From JASEJA01 sp038872535 (GTDB lineage Archaea > Thermoproteota > Bathyarchaeia > Bathyarchaeales > Bathycorpusculaceae), in assembly GCA_038872535.1 (NCBI GenBank), contig JAVZJY010000001.1, positions 1 through 64,000 on the forward strand: DNA of 64,000 nucleotides, given 5' to 3'. The notes beneath the pieces were generated by a model. It made no database searches, had not been told where the DNA came from, and was given only the letters and a program-made list of their open reading frames with translations. The position numbers and the translations under genes were made by a program. This document shows, in pieces, positions 52,645 through 61,328 of this stretch (positions within the stretch are counted from its first letter, which is position 1; the number at the start of each line of letters is the position of its first letter).

Positions 52645-52989
52645 ATGGTTAGTAAAGATCAAGCAATTGGCGGAATAATATTTGTAGTATGTTTAATAGT
52701 AGGTATACTTTATACTGTTGGGTTGTTCTACTTTGGAGACCCACTTGGTCGCTGGGCAATAGAGTTTTGGCTTATTGCAATTCCAGTGTTTCTCGCATTC
52801 ATTGCCATAATGGGTATAGGCGCATGGATAGGTTGGACAATGGCAACGACACCCCCACCAAAACCAATTGAAGAGATAACAAGCGAGGTTGAAGAGAAAA
52901 AAGAAGAGCAGAAGGCTGAAGAGAAAGCAGTAGAAGAAACCACGGAAACCGAAGAAGAGAAAAAGCCTGAAAGGAAAAAGAAAAGCTAA
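52645..52989 (+). CDS. Two-helix membrane protein with acidic tail
   Basis: A 114-residue protein with two hydrophobic segments (about 9-29 and 40-66) and a cytoplasmic-looking C-terminal tail rich in Glu and Lys (residues 75-114, ending PERKKKS). ATG 52645 follows GGGTGATG; a TATA-like TTTTTAAAG lies about 45 bp upstream. I do not recognise a family. The tail composition resembles low-complexity tails on the ribosomal proteins in this window. Function unknown. Confidence 0.65.
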   Translation: MVSKDQAIGGIIFVVCLIVGILYTVGLFYFGDPLGRWAIEFWLIAIPVFLAFIAIMGIGAWIGWTMATTPPPKPIEEITSEVEEKKEEQKAEEKAVEETTETEEEKKPERKKKS

Positions 52990-53090
52990 AGTGCCACATT
53001 TTCAAAAAAGTTTCATATCAAGATAACTGTTTTATCCATATTTTATGTTGCCGACTAACTAACAACCATTTTATCGTATAAAGTGTTCAT

Positions 53091-53465
53091 CTACAACCCA
53101 AGAATCCTAAAAGCAAAATACAAAGCCACATAAACCACTGTGGAAATCCCAAAAATCATGGCGATTATTTTTGGAGAAACGGAAATAAAAGGAGTCTCTT
53201 CACCTTTAGGCTGTATCTCATACTCCTTAATTCCATGAGTTTCAGCGTCAACTTTAACCAATGCTATAAACTTTTTCAATTCAACCTCAACAGTGTATAT
53301 TCCTTCTTCTAATGAAACCCTCTTGGGCTTTAGGTTTCCCTTATTTCCAATTCTTTTTAGAAATCCAGTAGCAATGGCTGTTACGGTTTCAGCGTTTAAC
53401 TCTCTTGTCTGAGGAGTGGTTGATGTAAGGGCGCCTGGGGCTTTTCTCTGAAGAGATGCCGACAA
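53091..53465 (-). CDS. Tail-anchored protein of unknown function
   Basis: A 124-residue protein with a soluble N-terminus (AETVTAIATGFLKRIGNKG; EEGIYTVEVELKKFIALVKVD) and one C-terminal transmembrane helix (KIIAMIFGISTVVYVALYFAF, residues 99-119). The layout suggests a tail-anchored membrane protein. No ribosome site is clear. It converges on the gene at 52645 and is separated by 77 bp from the next on the same strand. No family recognised. Confidence 0.6.
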   Translation of the reverse strand: MSASLQRKAPGALTSTTPQTRELNAETVTAIATGFLKRIGNKGNLKPKRVSLEEGIYTVEVELKKFIALVKVDAETHGIKEYEIQPKGEETPFISVSPKIIAMIFGISTVVYVALYFAFRILGL

Positions 53466-53542
53466 TCATGTTGTCTCCTATCTAACTTTATACGAAGCCA
53501 TTAGGTGTTTAAAAGGGCATGTGTGTATCATCGTTAACCAAC

Positions 53543-53920
53543 CTAACCAGTCACATTTTTTAGCATACATTGGACTATGTTTTCGCACATCATACATTCT
53601 TCAGGGATTTTCTCTTTAGTTTTACGTTGACTGAGATATCCAAAATGGTGAGGACATTCTTGTTTCTTCGGCACTTGTAATGTTTCTTTCCCTTTTTGAA
53701 CATTTACCTCTTGAACTTTAACGTCTACTTCAACCTGTGGTTTAGGATTTGTTTCAGTTATGGCAGCTTTTTCCTCCACTGCGATTTCGGTTAAGCAGTA
53801 GGGGCATGCATCATAAATTCCTGCGTGTCTTGCGTTTAAATTTTCAACTTTGATGGGTGCCGTGAACACTTTTCCGCATGATGGGTTTGGGCAAGTATAG
53901 CTTTGATTCTTCATTGGCAC
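53543..53920 (-). CDS. Zinc-binding protein with two Cys clusters
   Basis: A 125-residue protein: residues 9-42 form a zinc site CPNPSCGKVF and CPYCLTEIAV; residues 85-125 hold a second group with CPHHFGYLSQRK and CMMCENIVQCML. The middle is a low-complexity Val/Lys/Glu linker. GTG 53920 or the ATG six bases later may be the start. Function unknown. The 276 bp upstream to 54196 hold no gene apart from an AT-rich promoter region. Confidence 0.65.
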   Translation of the reverse strand: MPMKNQSYTCPNPSCGKVFTAPIKVENLNARHAGIYDACPYCLTEIAVEEKAAITETNPKPQVEVDVKVQEVNVQKGKETLQVPKKQECPHHFGYLSQRKTKEKIPEECMMCENIVQCMLKNVTG

Positions 53921-54196
53921 ATCTTTATTTTTTGTGATTATTGACCCTCCTTTAAAATAGAATCGGATTCCGAGTTTATAGTGTTAATGAATCCAGAATT
54001 AATATCATAGATATCTGCTAACAGTCAAATTGAAACTTATGAAGAAGCACCATTCATGTTTGACCTTTAAGCCTAAACAATGGCATTATAAAGTTTAATA
54101 GGTTTCCAGCAATGCTTACAGAAAATTCATATTTTAAATTCATAATTGTTTTTAATTTTTCAAATTCTAACATTCGCCATATTAAAGGTGAAAAAT

Positions 54197-54385
54197 GTGT
54201 ATATAGTATGGATAAAAATTGACGAAACCTTGCCAAAGATTGAGTTAAAAGGAGAATATCAAACAAGAAGTGAAGCAAAAAAAGCAGCACAACAACTCTT
54301 AAGCGACATAAAAGTTGAAATTGTAAATGTTTCAGAAAAGCGAGGTTCCATAAAAGCGTTGGCAACAGCCAAGGCTATGCAATAA
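54197..54385 (+). CDS. Small basic protein of unknown function
   Basis: A 62-residue protein from GTG 54197, six bases after GGTGA. The frame is open from 54146 but the first 17 codons there lack a ribosome site. Residues read IKIDETLPKIELKG, then a helix TRSEAKKAAQQLLSDI and a strand KVEIVNVSEK, like a small alpha/beta unit. No family recognised. It converges on the Mg2+ ATPase gene. Confidence 0.55.
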   Translation: MYIVWIKIDETLPKIELKGEYQTRSEAKKAAQQLLSDIKVEIVNVSEKRGSIKALATAKAMQ

Positions 54386-54439
54386 TTGCCAATTTTCAGC
54401 TAATTTTTGCCAAAGCTTGCTTTGTTACGTAATCTTTTA

Positions 54440-57091
54440 TTAGTTTTCCTTGTTTAATTGCCCCTTAGCACTAATCTTTCTAGGCGGTATTAGAACTTGT
54501 TCTAGGCGGTAGCCGTACCTTTTGTAAAACCAACTTTTAACAATTTCAGCTAAAGCTAGGTAGGCGCTGAGTATAGCCGCTAATGCAATGAAGAAGGTTT
54601 GCGGAGACTTTACAAATTCAAAAATTGTCCCTAGTGGCGTATAGGGCAATATTAATGCGAAGGTTATTATTGCTATACTGCTTAGAATCAAGAGTCTGCT
54701 TGGTTTGCTTTTCCAGAAGGGCGACTTTTTGGTTCTAATAACAAAAATTACCAACGTTTGAGAAGCTAAGGATTCAAGGAACCAAGCAGTTTGGAACAAC
54801 GGTTCAGTGGCGTTAAAAATGAAAAGCATTATAAAGAATGTTAAGAAATCGAAAATGGAGCTTACAGGTCCCAAGCACACCATAAACAGTCTGATGAAAT
54901 GTATATCCCACCTCTTCGGTTTCTCAATATACTCTTGATCAACCTCATCCATAGGTATTGTTGACTGAGACAAGTCGTAGAGGAGGTTGTTGAGTAATAT
55001 CTGTGTCGGACGCATAGGCAGAAACGGCAAGAATAGGGACGCTCCGGCCATGCTGAACATGTTTCCAAAGTTTGAACTCACACCCATCATAATATACTTC
55101 ATAGTGTTGCCGAAGGTTTTTCTACCCTCCAAAACCCCGTCGTGAAGTACCGTCAAATCAGTTCGCAAGAGTATAATGTCAGCTGACTCCTTTGCAACGT
55201 CAACAGCATTATCTACTGATATGCCGACATCCGCACTTCTCATCGGTGGCGCATCGTTTATTCCATCTCCTAAAAACCCTACCACATGGCCGTTATTCTT
55301 TAAAGCGTGTATTATACGGTCTTTTTGGGCTGGAGTGACCCTGCAGAAGACATTGCCCTCTTCAACAACCCTTGCAAGAGCCTCATTGTCCATTTGAGCA
55401 ATTTCATTTCCAGTAACTATCCCTTTAATCTCAAAGCCTAAATATTCACAAACTTTTCGGGTTACCAGTTCATTGTCACCCGTAAGGATTTTCAGTTCGA
55501 CGCCAGCGTTTTTCAACAGCTGCAGAGAATCCTTGGCTGTTTCTTTGGGAGGATCCAAGAAGGCGATAAAGCCTAAAAATACCATGTCAAATTCGTCGTT
55601 GACGGAATAAACAGCCTTTTCTTCTCTTAGGCGTTTGTAGGCAACACCTAAAACTCTAAAACCTTCAGTGCTTAACTCAATGTATTTCTGCTCAATTTTT
55701 CTGCGCACTTCCTCGGTTATATCGGCAATAGCATTCTCAACTTCGTAATAAGAGCAGATTTTAGCGATTTCTTCTGGGGCGCCTTTAGTAATCATAAATC
55801 GTTGATTTTGGTATTCAACTACTATGGATAGGCGTTTTCGTACGAAATCAAATGGCACCTCATCAATTTTTCCGTATTCCTTCACATCTACGTCTCTAAA
55901 CTTTAGCACTGCCTCGTCAAGGGGACTCCTCAATCCTGTTTGAAAATAACTGTTTAGATACGAGTATAGTATCACTTTCTCGCTTTCATCTCCATTGATG
56001 TCCACGTGAAGGACAAGCTTTATTCTGTTCTCGGTCAGCGTTCCAGTTTTATCTGTGCATAAGACATCCATGCTGCCAAAATTTTGTATGGAGGCTAAAC
56101 GCTTTACAATGACACTTTTCTTAGACATGGCAATAGCGCCTTTAGAAAGATTAACCGAGATTATCATCGGTAAAAGTTCAGGTGTTAAGCCTACAGCCAA
56201 AGCCACTGCAAAAAGAAGCGAGTCAAGCACACTACGCATGTAAAGGGCGTTTATGAAAAAAACAAACAGAACAAGCAAAAGGGTAACTTGCATTATCATA
56301 TAACCAAAACTTCTAATTCCCCTTTGAAATTCTGTTTCTGGCTCCCTTGATACAAGCCTCTTCGCAATTTTTCCAAACTCTGTAAGGCTTCCAGTTTTCA
56401 CCACAACGGCAGTTGCTGTTCCACTTACAACAGATGTCCCCATGAAAAGATAGTTACTCCACTCAGTGATTGCAGACTCATATGATTTTAATGGAGCAGC
56501 TGTCTTTTCAACAGGAAACGATTCGCCAGTCAACATGGACTGGTTTACGAACAAATCCTTTGCACTAATTACCCTAGCATCCGCGGGCACTATGTCGCCT
56601 GCTGAAAGGGATATTATGTCGCCCGGAACTATCTCTGAAAGCTTAACCTCACGTTTAACGCCGTCCCTCACCGTGGTTGCTGTGGTTGCCACCCTCTGTT
56701 TCAACATTTCAGCAGCACTTTCAGCCCTAAACTCTTGATAGAAATCTAAAACGACACTTAACATTACTATTGAGAATATAATAATAGTGGTGATGACATC
56801 TCCAAAAAAGCCTGAAATCAATCCAGCAATTAAAAGGATAATTATTAAAGGACTCTTAAAATGAGAAAGAAAATCAACGATAACTATTCTTTTCTTTTTC
56901 TTAACAATTTCATTGTAACCATATATTCTTAGGCGTTCCTCAGCTTCTTCGGAAGAGAGCCCTAGCAAAGAAGTGTTTAAACGAGCAAGAAGCTCTTGAT
57001 CCGGCAGAGTTAGAAATTCTTCTGTGCTCGGCAGAACCCAACTTGAAATCTCGTTCCCACCTAGTTTCTCTTGGTTTTGTCGCTTCATCAT
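54440..57091 (-). CDS. mgtA: Mg2+-translocating P-type ATPase
   Basis: An approximately 883-residue P3B ATPase importing Mg2+. Phosphorylation site DKTGTLTENRI near residue 367, A-domain TGES (LTGESFPVEK), hinge GDGINDAPPMRSADVG and about ten transmembrane helices; the N-terminal cation-ATPase domain (LSSEEAEERLRIYGYNEI) is present. The frame opens at 57157, but GGTGA stands before the adjacent ATGs at 57091 and 57088, so one of these is preferred. The distal tRNA-Ser repeat begins 168 bp upstream. Confidence 0.93.
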   Translation of the reverse strand: MMKRQNQEKLGGNEISSWVLPSTEEFLTLPDQELLARLNTSLLGLSSEEAEERLRIYGYNEIVKKKKRIVIVDFLSHFKSPLIIILLIAGLISGFFGDVITTIIIFSIVMLSVVLDFYQEFRAESAAEMLKQRVATTATTVRDGVKREVKLSEIVPGDIISLSAGDIVPADARVISAKDLFVNQSMLTGESFPVEKTAAPLKSYESAITEWSNYLFMGTSVVSGTATAVVVKTGSLTEFGKIAKRLVSREPETEFQRGIRSFGYMIMQVTLLLVLFVFFINALYMRSVLDSLLFAVALAVGLTPELLPMIISVNLSKGAIAMSKKSVIVKRLASIQNFGSMDVLCTDKTGTLTENRIKLVLHVDINGDESEKVILYSYLNSYFQTGLRSPLDEAVLKFRDVDVKEYGKIDEVPFDFVRKRLSIVVEYQNQRFMITKGAPEEIAKICSYYEVENAIADITEEVRRKIEQKYIELSTEGFRVLGVAYKRLREEKAVYSVNDEFDMVFLGFIAFLDPPKETAKDSLQLLKNAGVELKILTGDNELVTRKVCEYLGFEIKGIVTGNEIAQMDNEALARVVEEGNVFCRVTPAQKDRIIHALKNNGHVVGFLGDGINDAPPMRSADVGISVDNAVDVAKESADIILLRTDLTVLHDGVLEGRKTFGNTMKYIMMGVSSNFGNMFSMAGASLFLPFLPMRPTQILLNNLLYDLSQSTIPMDEVDQEYIEKPKRWDIHFIRLFMVCLGPVSSIFDFLTFFIMLFIFNATEPLFQTAWFLESLASQTLVIFVIRTKKSPFWKSKPSRLLILSSIAIITFALILPYTPLGTIFEFVKSPQTFFIALAAILSAYLALAEIVKSWFYKRYGYRLEQVLIPPRKISAKGQLNKEN

Positions 57092-57258
57092 TTTCACCGC
57101 CCATTTCTCTTGAACCACCCTTATAGATGAACCAGCATACTCTACATCCCTCTGCATTCTTAAAATCGTTTCTATAAATCATTTAGCATTAATCTTGCAT
57201 AGTTATTTTTGATTGAAAAACCAAAAAGAGAAACTGGCAATTCAACATAACCATTAAA

Positions 57259-57280
57259 CATAAGCGCCGGGGAAGGGATT
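57259..57280. repeat. Distal attachment-like copy of tRNA-Ser 3' end
   Basis: 22 bp identical to 58670-58691, the acceptor 3' strand, discriminator and six flanking bases of tRNA-Ser(CGA). Same orientation. The rest of the tRNA is absent; a few following bases (TCAAC vs CGAAC) show decayed similarity. The 233 bp between mgtA and the radical SAM gene hold nothing else I can name. Confidence 0.75.
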
Positions 57281-57391
57281 TCAACATCAATTTACCAGTA
57301 AACGATGATCTGCATTTAACAATTCGCACATGTTAGATGCTCTTCCAATAAACAAATTGTTAGATACCAAGTATTCCCTTCATTTTTGCTA

Positions 57392-58408
57392 TCATTGTTT
57401 AGATGGGACTTCAAATAAGTTTTTGCACGGAGGGCTAAAAGCTTCAACTTTATTCTTGCGACGCGCAAAAGGCGCGACTCTTTTTGCAACTTTAAACATT
57501 CTAAGCCATTCCGTATCAGATAAAAACAATCCTGCGTATGCTCCGGAGTTGCAAGCTATTCCACATCTTTCGCATATGGGTTTGATTCCATTCTCGTCTG
57601 TGTTAGATATAACGCAAGATTGTTTTGTTTTGCCGCTGCTATCCAAATTTACAAAAAGCCAGTTTGGGCAAGTTGCAGTCCATTTTCCATCTCTGAATAG
57701 GTTCAGTTGCTTCGATGTGTTAGCAATAAAATCCGGATATTTTTCTTTTATTTTTAGTAACTTATCAATGGTGTCGTTTCTCAGCTTTCCGTACGGCAGC
57801 CACAATTTATCATCATAAGAAAAAGGTGTATGAAATTGAAATGTGAAAGCTCTGGCGAAACTGTACCATTCATTGACAACATCCTCGACGCATCCATAGT
57901 TTAAACTGTTTATCGTCATGTTAATGACCACATTCACTTCTGGATGGTCAAGAACGTTTTGTTTCACCTTCCTATATATTCCTACGCCTCTAATTGCGTC
58001 GTGAATACTTTCTATTCCATCTATTGAAATGAAATATCCTGCACCAAAATCGACCAATGGCAACGTTCCATTTGTCACTATAGTGACATAGCGCCATTTC
58101 ATCTCACTTATAATGGCCTCAATAACATCTGGTCTAAGAAGTGGTTCGCCGCCTGTTAAACTAATGGATATTACATCGTTTTCTATGAATTTTTCTCTTA
58201 CGACATTTCTCCATTCATCAGCACTTAATTCTTTGCGCGGCGTCCTGTTCAGCCACCAGTAGCAATGTTTACATTTTAGATTGCAAAAATTTGTAATGTC
58301 GGCAGAACCAAATATGGGCAATTTTTTCTTTAAATATTTTATTTGAATTATTTTAGAAGCAACTTTTGTAACGCCAACTAGTTTTTTCAAATCGAAAGAC
58401 CCGCACAT
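57392..58408 (-). CDS. Radical SAM protein with C-terminal cysteine cluster
   Basis: A 338-residue radical SAM enzyme. The cluster motif CNLKCKHC (CxxxCxxC) is near residue 42, followed by ISLTGGEPLLRPDVI (SAM-binding GGEP). A SPASM-like C-terminal region holds CPNWLFVN, CVISNTD, CERCGIAC. The substrate is unknown; twitch/SPASM members modify peptides. It lies between copies of the tRNA-Ser 3' end and may be cargo of an old integration. No precursor peptide is obvious next to it. Confidence 0.85.
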   Translation of the reverse strand: MCGSFDLKKLVGVTKVASKIIQIKYLKKKLPIFGSADITNFCNLKCKHCYWWLNRTPRKELSADEWRNVVREKFIENDVISISLTGGEPLLRPDVIEAIISEMKWRYVTIVTNGTLPLVDFGAGYFISIDGIESIHDAIRGVGIYRKVKQNVLDHPEVNVVINMTINSLNYGCVEDVVNEWYSFARAFTFQFHTPFSYDDKLWLPYGKLRNDTIDKLLKIKEKYPDFIANTSKQLNLFRDGKWTATCPNWLFVNLDSSGKTKQSCVISNTDENGIKPICERCGIACNSGAYAGLFLSDTEWLRMFKVAKRVAPFARRKNKVEAFSPPCKNLFEVPSKQ

Positions 58409-58475
58409 GACTAATTATTTACTTTATTGTCCTTTTCATTTTAGAATTTCTGGTAAAATGTTTCAAGAATGATAT

Positions 58476-58589
58476 TTACCTTCTCTTCTGCTTCTTTCCA
58501 CCACGAGCTCTCCTAGTTTGATGCCCCCTCGCTTTGTCACGACGAGCGCTCTCTTTGGCCTTTCTACGAGAATCCTGTTCTCTACCCAT
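58476..58589 (-). CDS. Small highly basic protein (37 aa)
   Basis: ATG 58589 follows GTGAGGG by a few bases, to stop at 58476. The 37 residues are one Arg/Lys-rich helix-like chain (REQDSRRKAKESARRDKAR, then RRARGGKKQKRR); 17 of 37 are basic. This composition suits an RNA- or DNA-binding peptide, for example a small ribosome-associated protein. It is too short for normal gene finding. It sits in the interval bounded by tRNA-Ser repeats. Confidence 0.55.
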   Translation of the reverse strand: MGREQDSRRKAKESARRDKARGHQTRRARGGKKQKRR

Positions 58590-58669
58590 GTTCCCTCACG
58601 TCATCTCTCTCAAAATATCAATAGCATCCTTTCCAAAAAACCTTCTGTTAAAATAGATTAATGGTTTGT

Positions 58670-58691
58670 CATAAGCGCCGGGGAAGGGATT
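58670..58691. repeat. Proximal attachment-like repeat in tRNA-Ser 3' end
   Basis: The 22 bp overlapping the tRNA-Ser 3' end, identical to 57259-57280. The two copies are 1411 bp apart, in the polarity expected of attachment sites at the 3' end of a tRNA gene. Confidence 0.75.
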
Positions 58692-58795
58692 CGAACCCTT
58701 GCGAGCCTGAAGGCTCACTGGCTTACCTGTTTTTATCCAGCCCTTCTTTCAATTTGATCTCGAGGCCAGCGCGTTAACCGCTCCGCCACCCCGGC
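58676..58795 (-). tRNA. tRNA-Ser(CGA) with intron
   Basis: Acceptor GCCGGGG pairs with CCCCGGC (58683-58677), discriminator G. Anticodon stem CTGGC/GCCAG, anticodon CGA; after removing a 35-nt intron at 37/38 (58724-58758) the mature RNA is 85 nt. The long variable arm (GAGCC-TTCA-GGCTC) confirms a serine isoacceptor. T stem AAGGG/CCCTT. The bulge-helix-bulge around the intron is imperfect, so its borders are provisional. Confidence 0.9.
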
Positions 58796-58831
58796 GAAAG
58801 GAATTAGTTGTCTGTCTTCTAAAAAGGGTTT

Positions 58832-59644
58832 TCATTGGGTTAATAACGAAGGGAAAAGCCACTGTTTCTTCTTTTCGTGTTTTTTCTTGTCCCATTCATA
58901 TATTATTTTTGTTGCTTCGTTTGCAATTTTTATGGCGTTTTCTTCGCCAGCTTCTGGCTCAAATTTGTTTGTGCATCTGTTAGCGTAAACAGCGCATATG
59001 GAGCCTGCTCTTAATCCGTAAAGATTTGCTAGAGTGTACAGTGTGGCTGTTTCCATTTCAAAGTTTAAAACTTTCGCCTTCTGTAAAGTTGAAAGCAAGT
59101 TTTCCATGTGTGGTGGATAATCCTTTATTGTTGTGCGGCTTTGTCCGGCGTAAAAGTCTGCTGTTGTCGCAGTTACGCCTATGTGATAATTGCTTATGCC
59201 AAGGCTTTCAGCAGCCTCAATTAAAGCCAGCAAAACTTCGTAGTGGGCAACCGCAGGATACTCGGGCATGATGTAACAGTTGCTTGTATAATCCAAGCGT
59301 ACAGCAGCTGAAGAAATAATCACGTCACCACAATTAATGTTTTCTTGTATGGCGCCAGTACTGCCCACACGAATAAAAGTATGCACACCTATACGTGAAG
59401 CTTCATTGACAACAATAGACATACAAGCCGGACCAATACCGCTTGAAAGGGCAGAAAGTGGGACGCCTTTATATTTGCCTGCGAAACTTCGGAACTCGCG
59501 GTGCCAAGAAACTTCTTTGGCAGAATCCCAATAAGAGACGATTTTTGGAACTCGTTCTGGGTCGCCGGGCACAAGCAAATATTCAGATAAGTCGCCTTTT
59601 TCACATTTGATATGATATTGCTTGCCAGAAAACATTGAGTGCAT
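58832..59644 (-). CDS. udp: Uridine phosphorylase-like nucleoside phosphorylase
   Basis: A 270-residue PNP_UDP family enzyme cleaving nucleosides with phosphate. Motifs: LVPGDPERVPKI near residue 23, RVGSTGAIQ near 91 and FEMETATLYTLANL near 196 (nucleoside-binding Glu pair). ATG 59644 follows GGTGAGTGAG and is preferred to the ATG at 59656. Uridine preference is assumed from overall similarity. DeoC at 11781 could use its deoxyribose phosphate product. A 7-bp gap follows the AbrB-PhoU gene stop in transcript order. Confidence 0.85.
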   Translation of the reverse strand: MHSMFSGKQYHIKCEKGDLSEYLLVPGDPERVPKIVSYWDSAKEVSWHREFRSFAGKYKGVPLSALSSGIGPACMSIVVNEASRIGVHTFIRVGSTGAIQENINCGDVIISSAAVRLDYTSNCYIMPEYPAVAHYEVLLALIEAAESLGISNYHIGVTATTADFYAGQSRTTIKDYPPHMENLLSTLQKAKVLNFEMETATLYTLANLYGLRAGSICAVYANRCTNKFEPEAGEENAIKIANEATKIIYEWDKKKHEKKKQWLFPSLLTQ

Positions 59645-59663
59645 CTCACTCACCATGATGAAA

Positions 59664-60647
59664 TTAATCCTTTTTTGGCATCACCAAATCCGCTATGTCG
59701 ACACTGTGCTCATAAATCTGCCTTAACATTGAAGCCACAGCAAGTATATTGGGCATAATATCAAGAGGTTGCTCCTTGGCAACCTTTTCTATGCTGGCAA
59801 ATATTTTTTCAACTTTCTCCCTAACACCACGCACATTCTCAGCTAAACCCACATCACCTGTCAGAAAAGCCTTCAAAGCATCCTCATGAGCTTGGAAACA
59901 AGCAAGGTGAAGCTCAACTAAAGTTTTCTTAAAGTTTTCAGCTAACGTTTTTCCTTTTAACTCATTTGCTTTTAATGCCATCCGAACACATTCATCACCG
60001 ATGGCTTCCACCAAACTTGCCACAAGACGATAGTCTAAGCATTCGATGGGGCGAACACCAAGTTTCTCGCTTAGACTTGGGTTTTGAATTATAGTGCGGA
60101 GAATACGAACCAAAAGGAAATACAACCTGTTAACCTCGTCGTCGCGGGCTATAACACCCTTTGCTAAATGCAAGTCTCCATCAACCAAGGCGTTAACAAC
60201 ATCACGGTGCATGCCAGCAGCAATAGTGTAGCCTCTTCGAAGAATTTTTTCAGGTGGAAAACCAGAGGGCTCCAGCAAGCATTGCAAAACTATGCGGGAA
60301 TAGTTTTCCTCAACAATTTCTAATCCAATAAGTCGACTGACAGCATTCTTAACTATGTCACGAACCTCAAAGCTAATACGCTCTTTAGCTTCAATGGTGA
60401 TAATGTCGAACCCCAGTAGATACTTAGCTATAATTTCACGATTCAGATAAGGGCTAGGCCCCAAAGTAACCGTGCGCGGAGAAAACTCAGCCCCATATTC
60501 GGGATCTATCAGAAGTTTGCCTTCGCTGGTTTCACTGACAGCAACCACAGAGCCTGGTTTAAAGCCATGGCGTTCAGCCCAACGTTTGGGTAAACAAACG
60601 AAAAATGTGCCGCTTGGAGTGCGTTGAACTTTGCGTAACTCACTCAT
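59664..60647 (-). CDS. AbrB-PhoU phosphate-type regulator
   Basis: A 327-residue protein with an N-terminal SpoVT/AbrB DNA-binding domain (RKVQRTPSGTFFVCLPKRW, HGFKPGSVVAV, residues 3-48) and two C-terminal PhoU helical bundles (ARDDEVNRLYFLLVR; ANELKGKTLAENFKKTLVE). Similar archaeal fusions are called phosphate-uptake regulators. No pst genes are near it. ATG 60647 is preferred to the frame from 60719 because AbrB homology begins there. It precedes the nucleoside phosphorylase on the same strand. Confidence 0.87.
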   Translation of the reverse strand: MSELRKVQRTPSGTFFVCLPKRWAERHGFKPGSVVAVSETSEGKLLIDPEYGAEFSPRTVTLGPSPYLNREIIAKYLLGFDIITIEAKERISFEVRDIVKNAVSRLIGLEIVEENYSRIVLQCLLEPSGFPPEKILRRGYTIAAGMHRDVVNALVDGDLHLAKGVIARDDEVNRLYFLLVRILRTIIQNPSLSEKLGVRPIECLDYRLVASLVEAIGDECVRMALKANELKGKTLAENFKKTLVELHLACFQAHEDALKAFLTGDVGLAENVRGVREKVEKIFASIEKVAKEQPLDIMPNILAVASMLRQIYEHSVDIADLVMPKKD

Positions 60648-60746
60648 CTTAACCGCCAACAGTAAAGTTGCTTCGCATACAGTAATATAAACGCATCTAA
60701 ATAAAAATTTAAAATACAAATGTAAGTGTGAGTGTTAGAATTGAAA

Positions 60747-61328
60747 ATGCTAATTATAATAGGTATAGACCTAGCCGGAAGCTCAAAAAATCCAACAGGG
60801 TGGGCGTTATGGAAGAATAAAACAGTAAAGACGAAAATAGTTTACACAAACAAGGAAATTATAGAGAGCGTTGTCACCAATAAACCCTCTATCATTGCGA
60901 TAGACGCCCCCTTAAGGCTTCCAAAAAAGGGGATTTTAAGAAGCGCCGATAAAGAAATGATAAAGAGGGGGTATAGAGTTTTTCCGCCAACTCTTCCAGC
61001 AATGAAAAAACTGACATTGCGGGCTATGAAAATAAACAAGTTAATAGTGGAGAAGGGATACAAAACAATAGAAGTGCATCCCACATCAACACGGAAAGCC
61101 TTGAACATGCCATTAAAAGATTGGGGAAAAATTCAAACACCCTTAAAAGATATAGGAGTAAAAGGAGACATCGAAACACGCCGTTTAACACCTCACGAAA
61201 TCGACGCCGTAACTGCAGCTCTAACAGCATACCTTCAAATACAAAACCAAACAGAATCCGTCGGAGATGAAGAAGAAGGCTACATAATCGTCCCTAAAAA
61301 ATTGGATTGGAGAAACCTCAAAATATGA
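60747..61328 (+). CDS. DUF429 family protein (RNase H-like fold)
   Basis: A 193-residue protein: IGIDLAGSSKNPTGWAL with the first Asp of an RNase H-like site near residue 6, IIAIDAPLRLPKKG near 52, and VHPTSTRKAL, HEIDAVTAALTAYL near the end. DUF429 is predicted to be a nuclease. The start may be TTG 60741 or GTG 60732. Its stop overlaps the DNA polymerase gene start (ATGA), so the two are translationally coupled. Confidence 0.82.
   Translation: MLIIIGIDLAGSSKNPTGWALWKNKTVKTKIVYTNKEIIESVVTNKPSIIAIDAPLRLPKKGILRSADKEMIKRGYRVFPPTLPAMKKLTLRAMKINKLIVEKGYKTIEVHPTSTRKALNMPLKDWGKIQTPLKDIGVKGDIETRRLTPHEIDAVTAALTAYLQIQNQTESVGDEEEGYIIVPKKLDWRNLKI

Noticed and set aside
54146..54196. Extended N-terminus of the small gene at 54197
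   Set aside because: The first 17 codons lack a ribosome site, and GGTGA sits six bases before GTG 54197.
57259..57280. A second tRNA-Ser gene upstream of the radical SAM gene
   Set aside because: Only the 3' acceptor strand and flank are present; no anticodon arm or 5' half follows.
57158..57391. An integrase or small gene between the Mg2+ ATPase and the radical SAM gene
   Set aside because: No frame with a ribosome site or recognisable motif was seen; only the 22-bp tRNA-Ser copy stands out.
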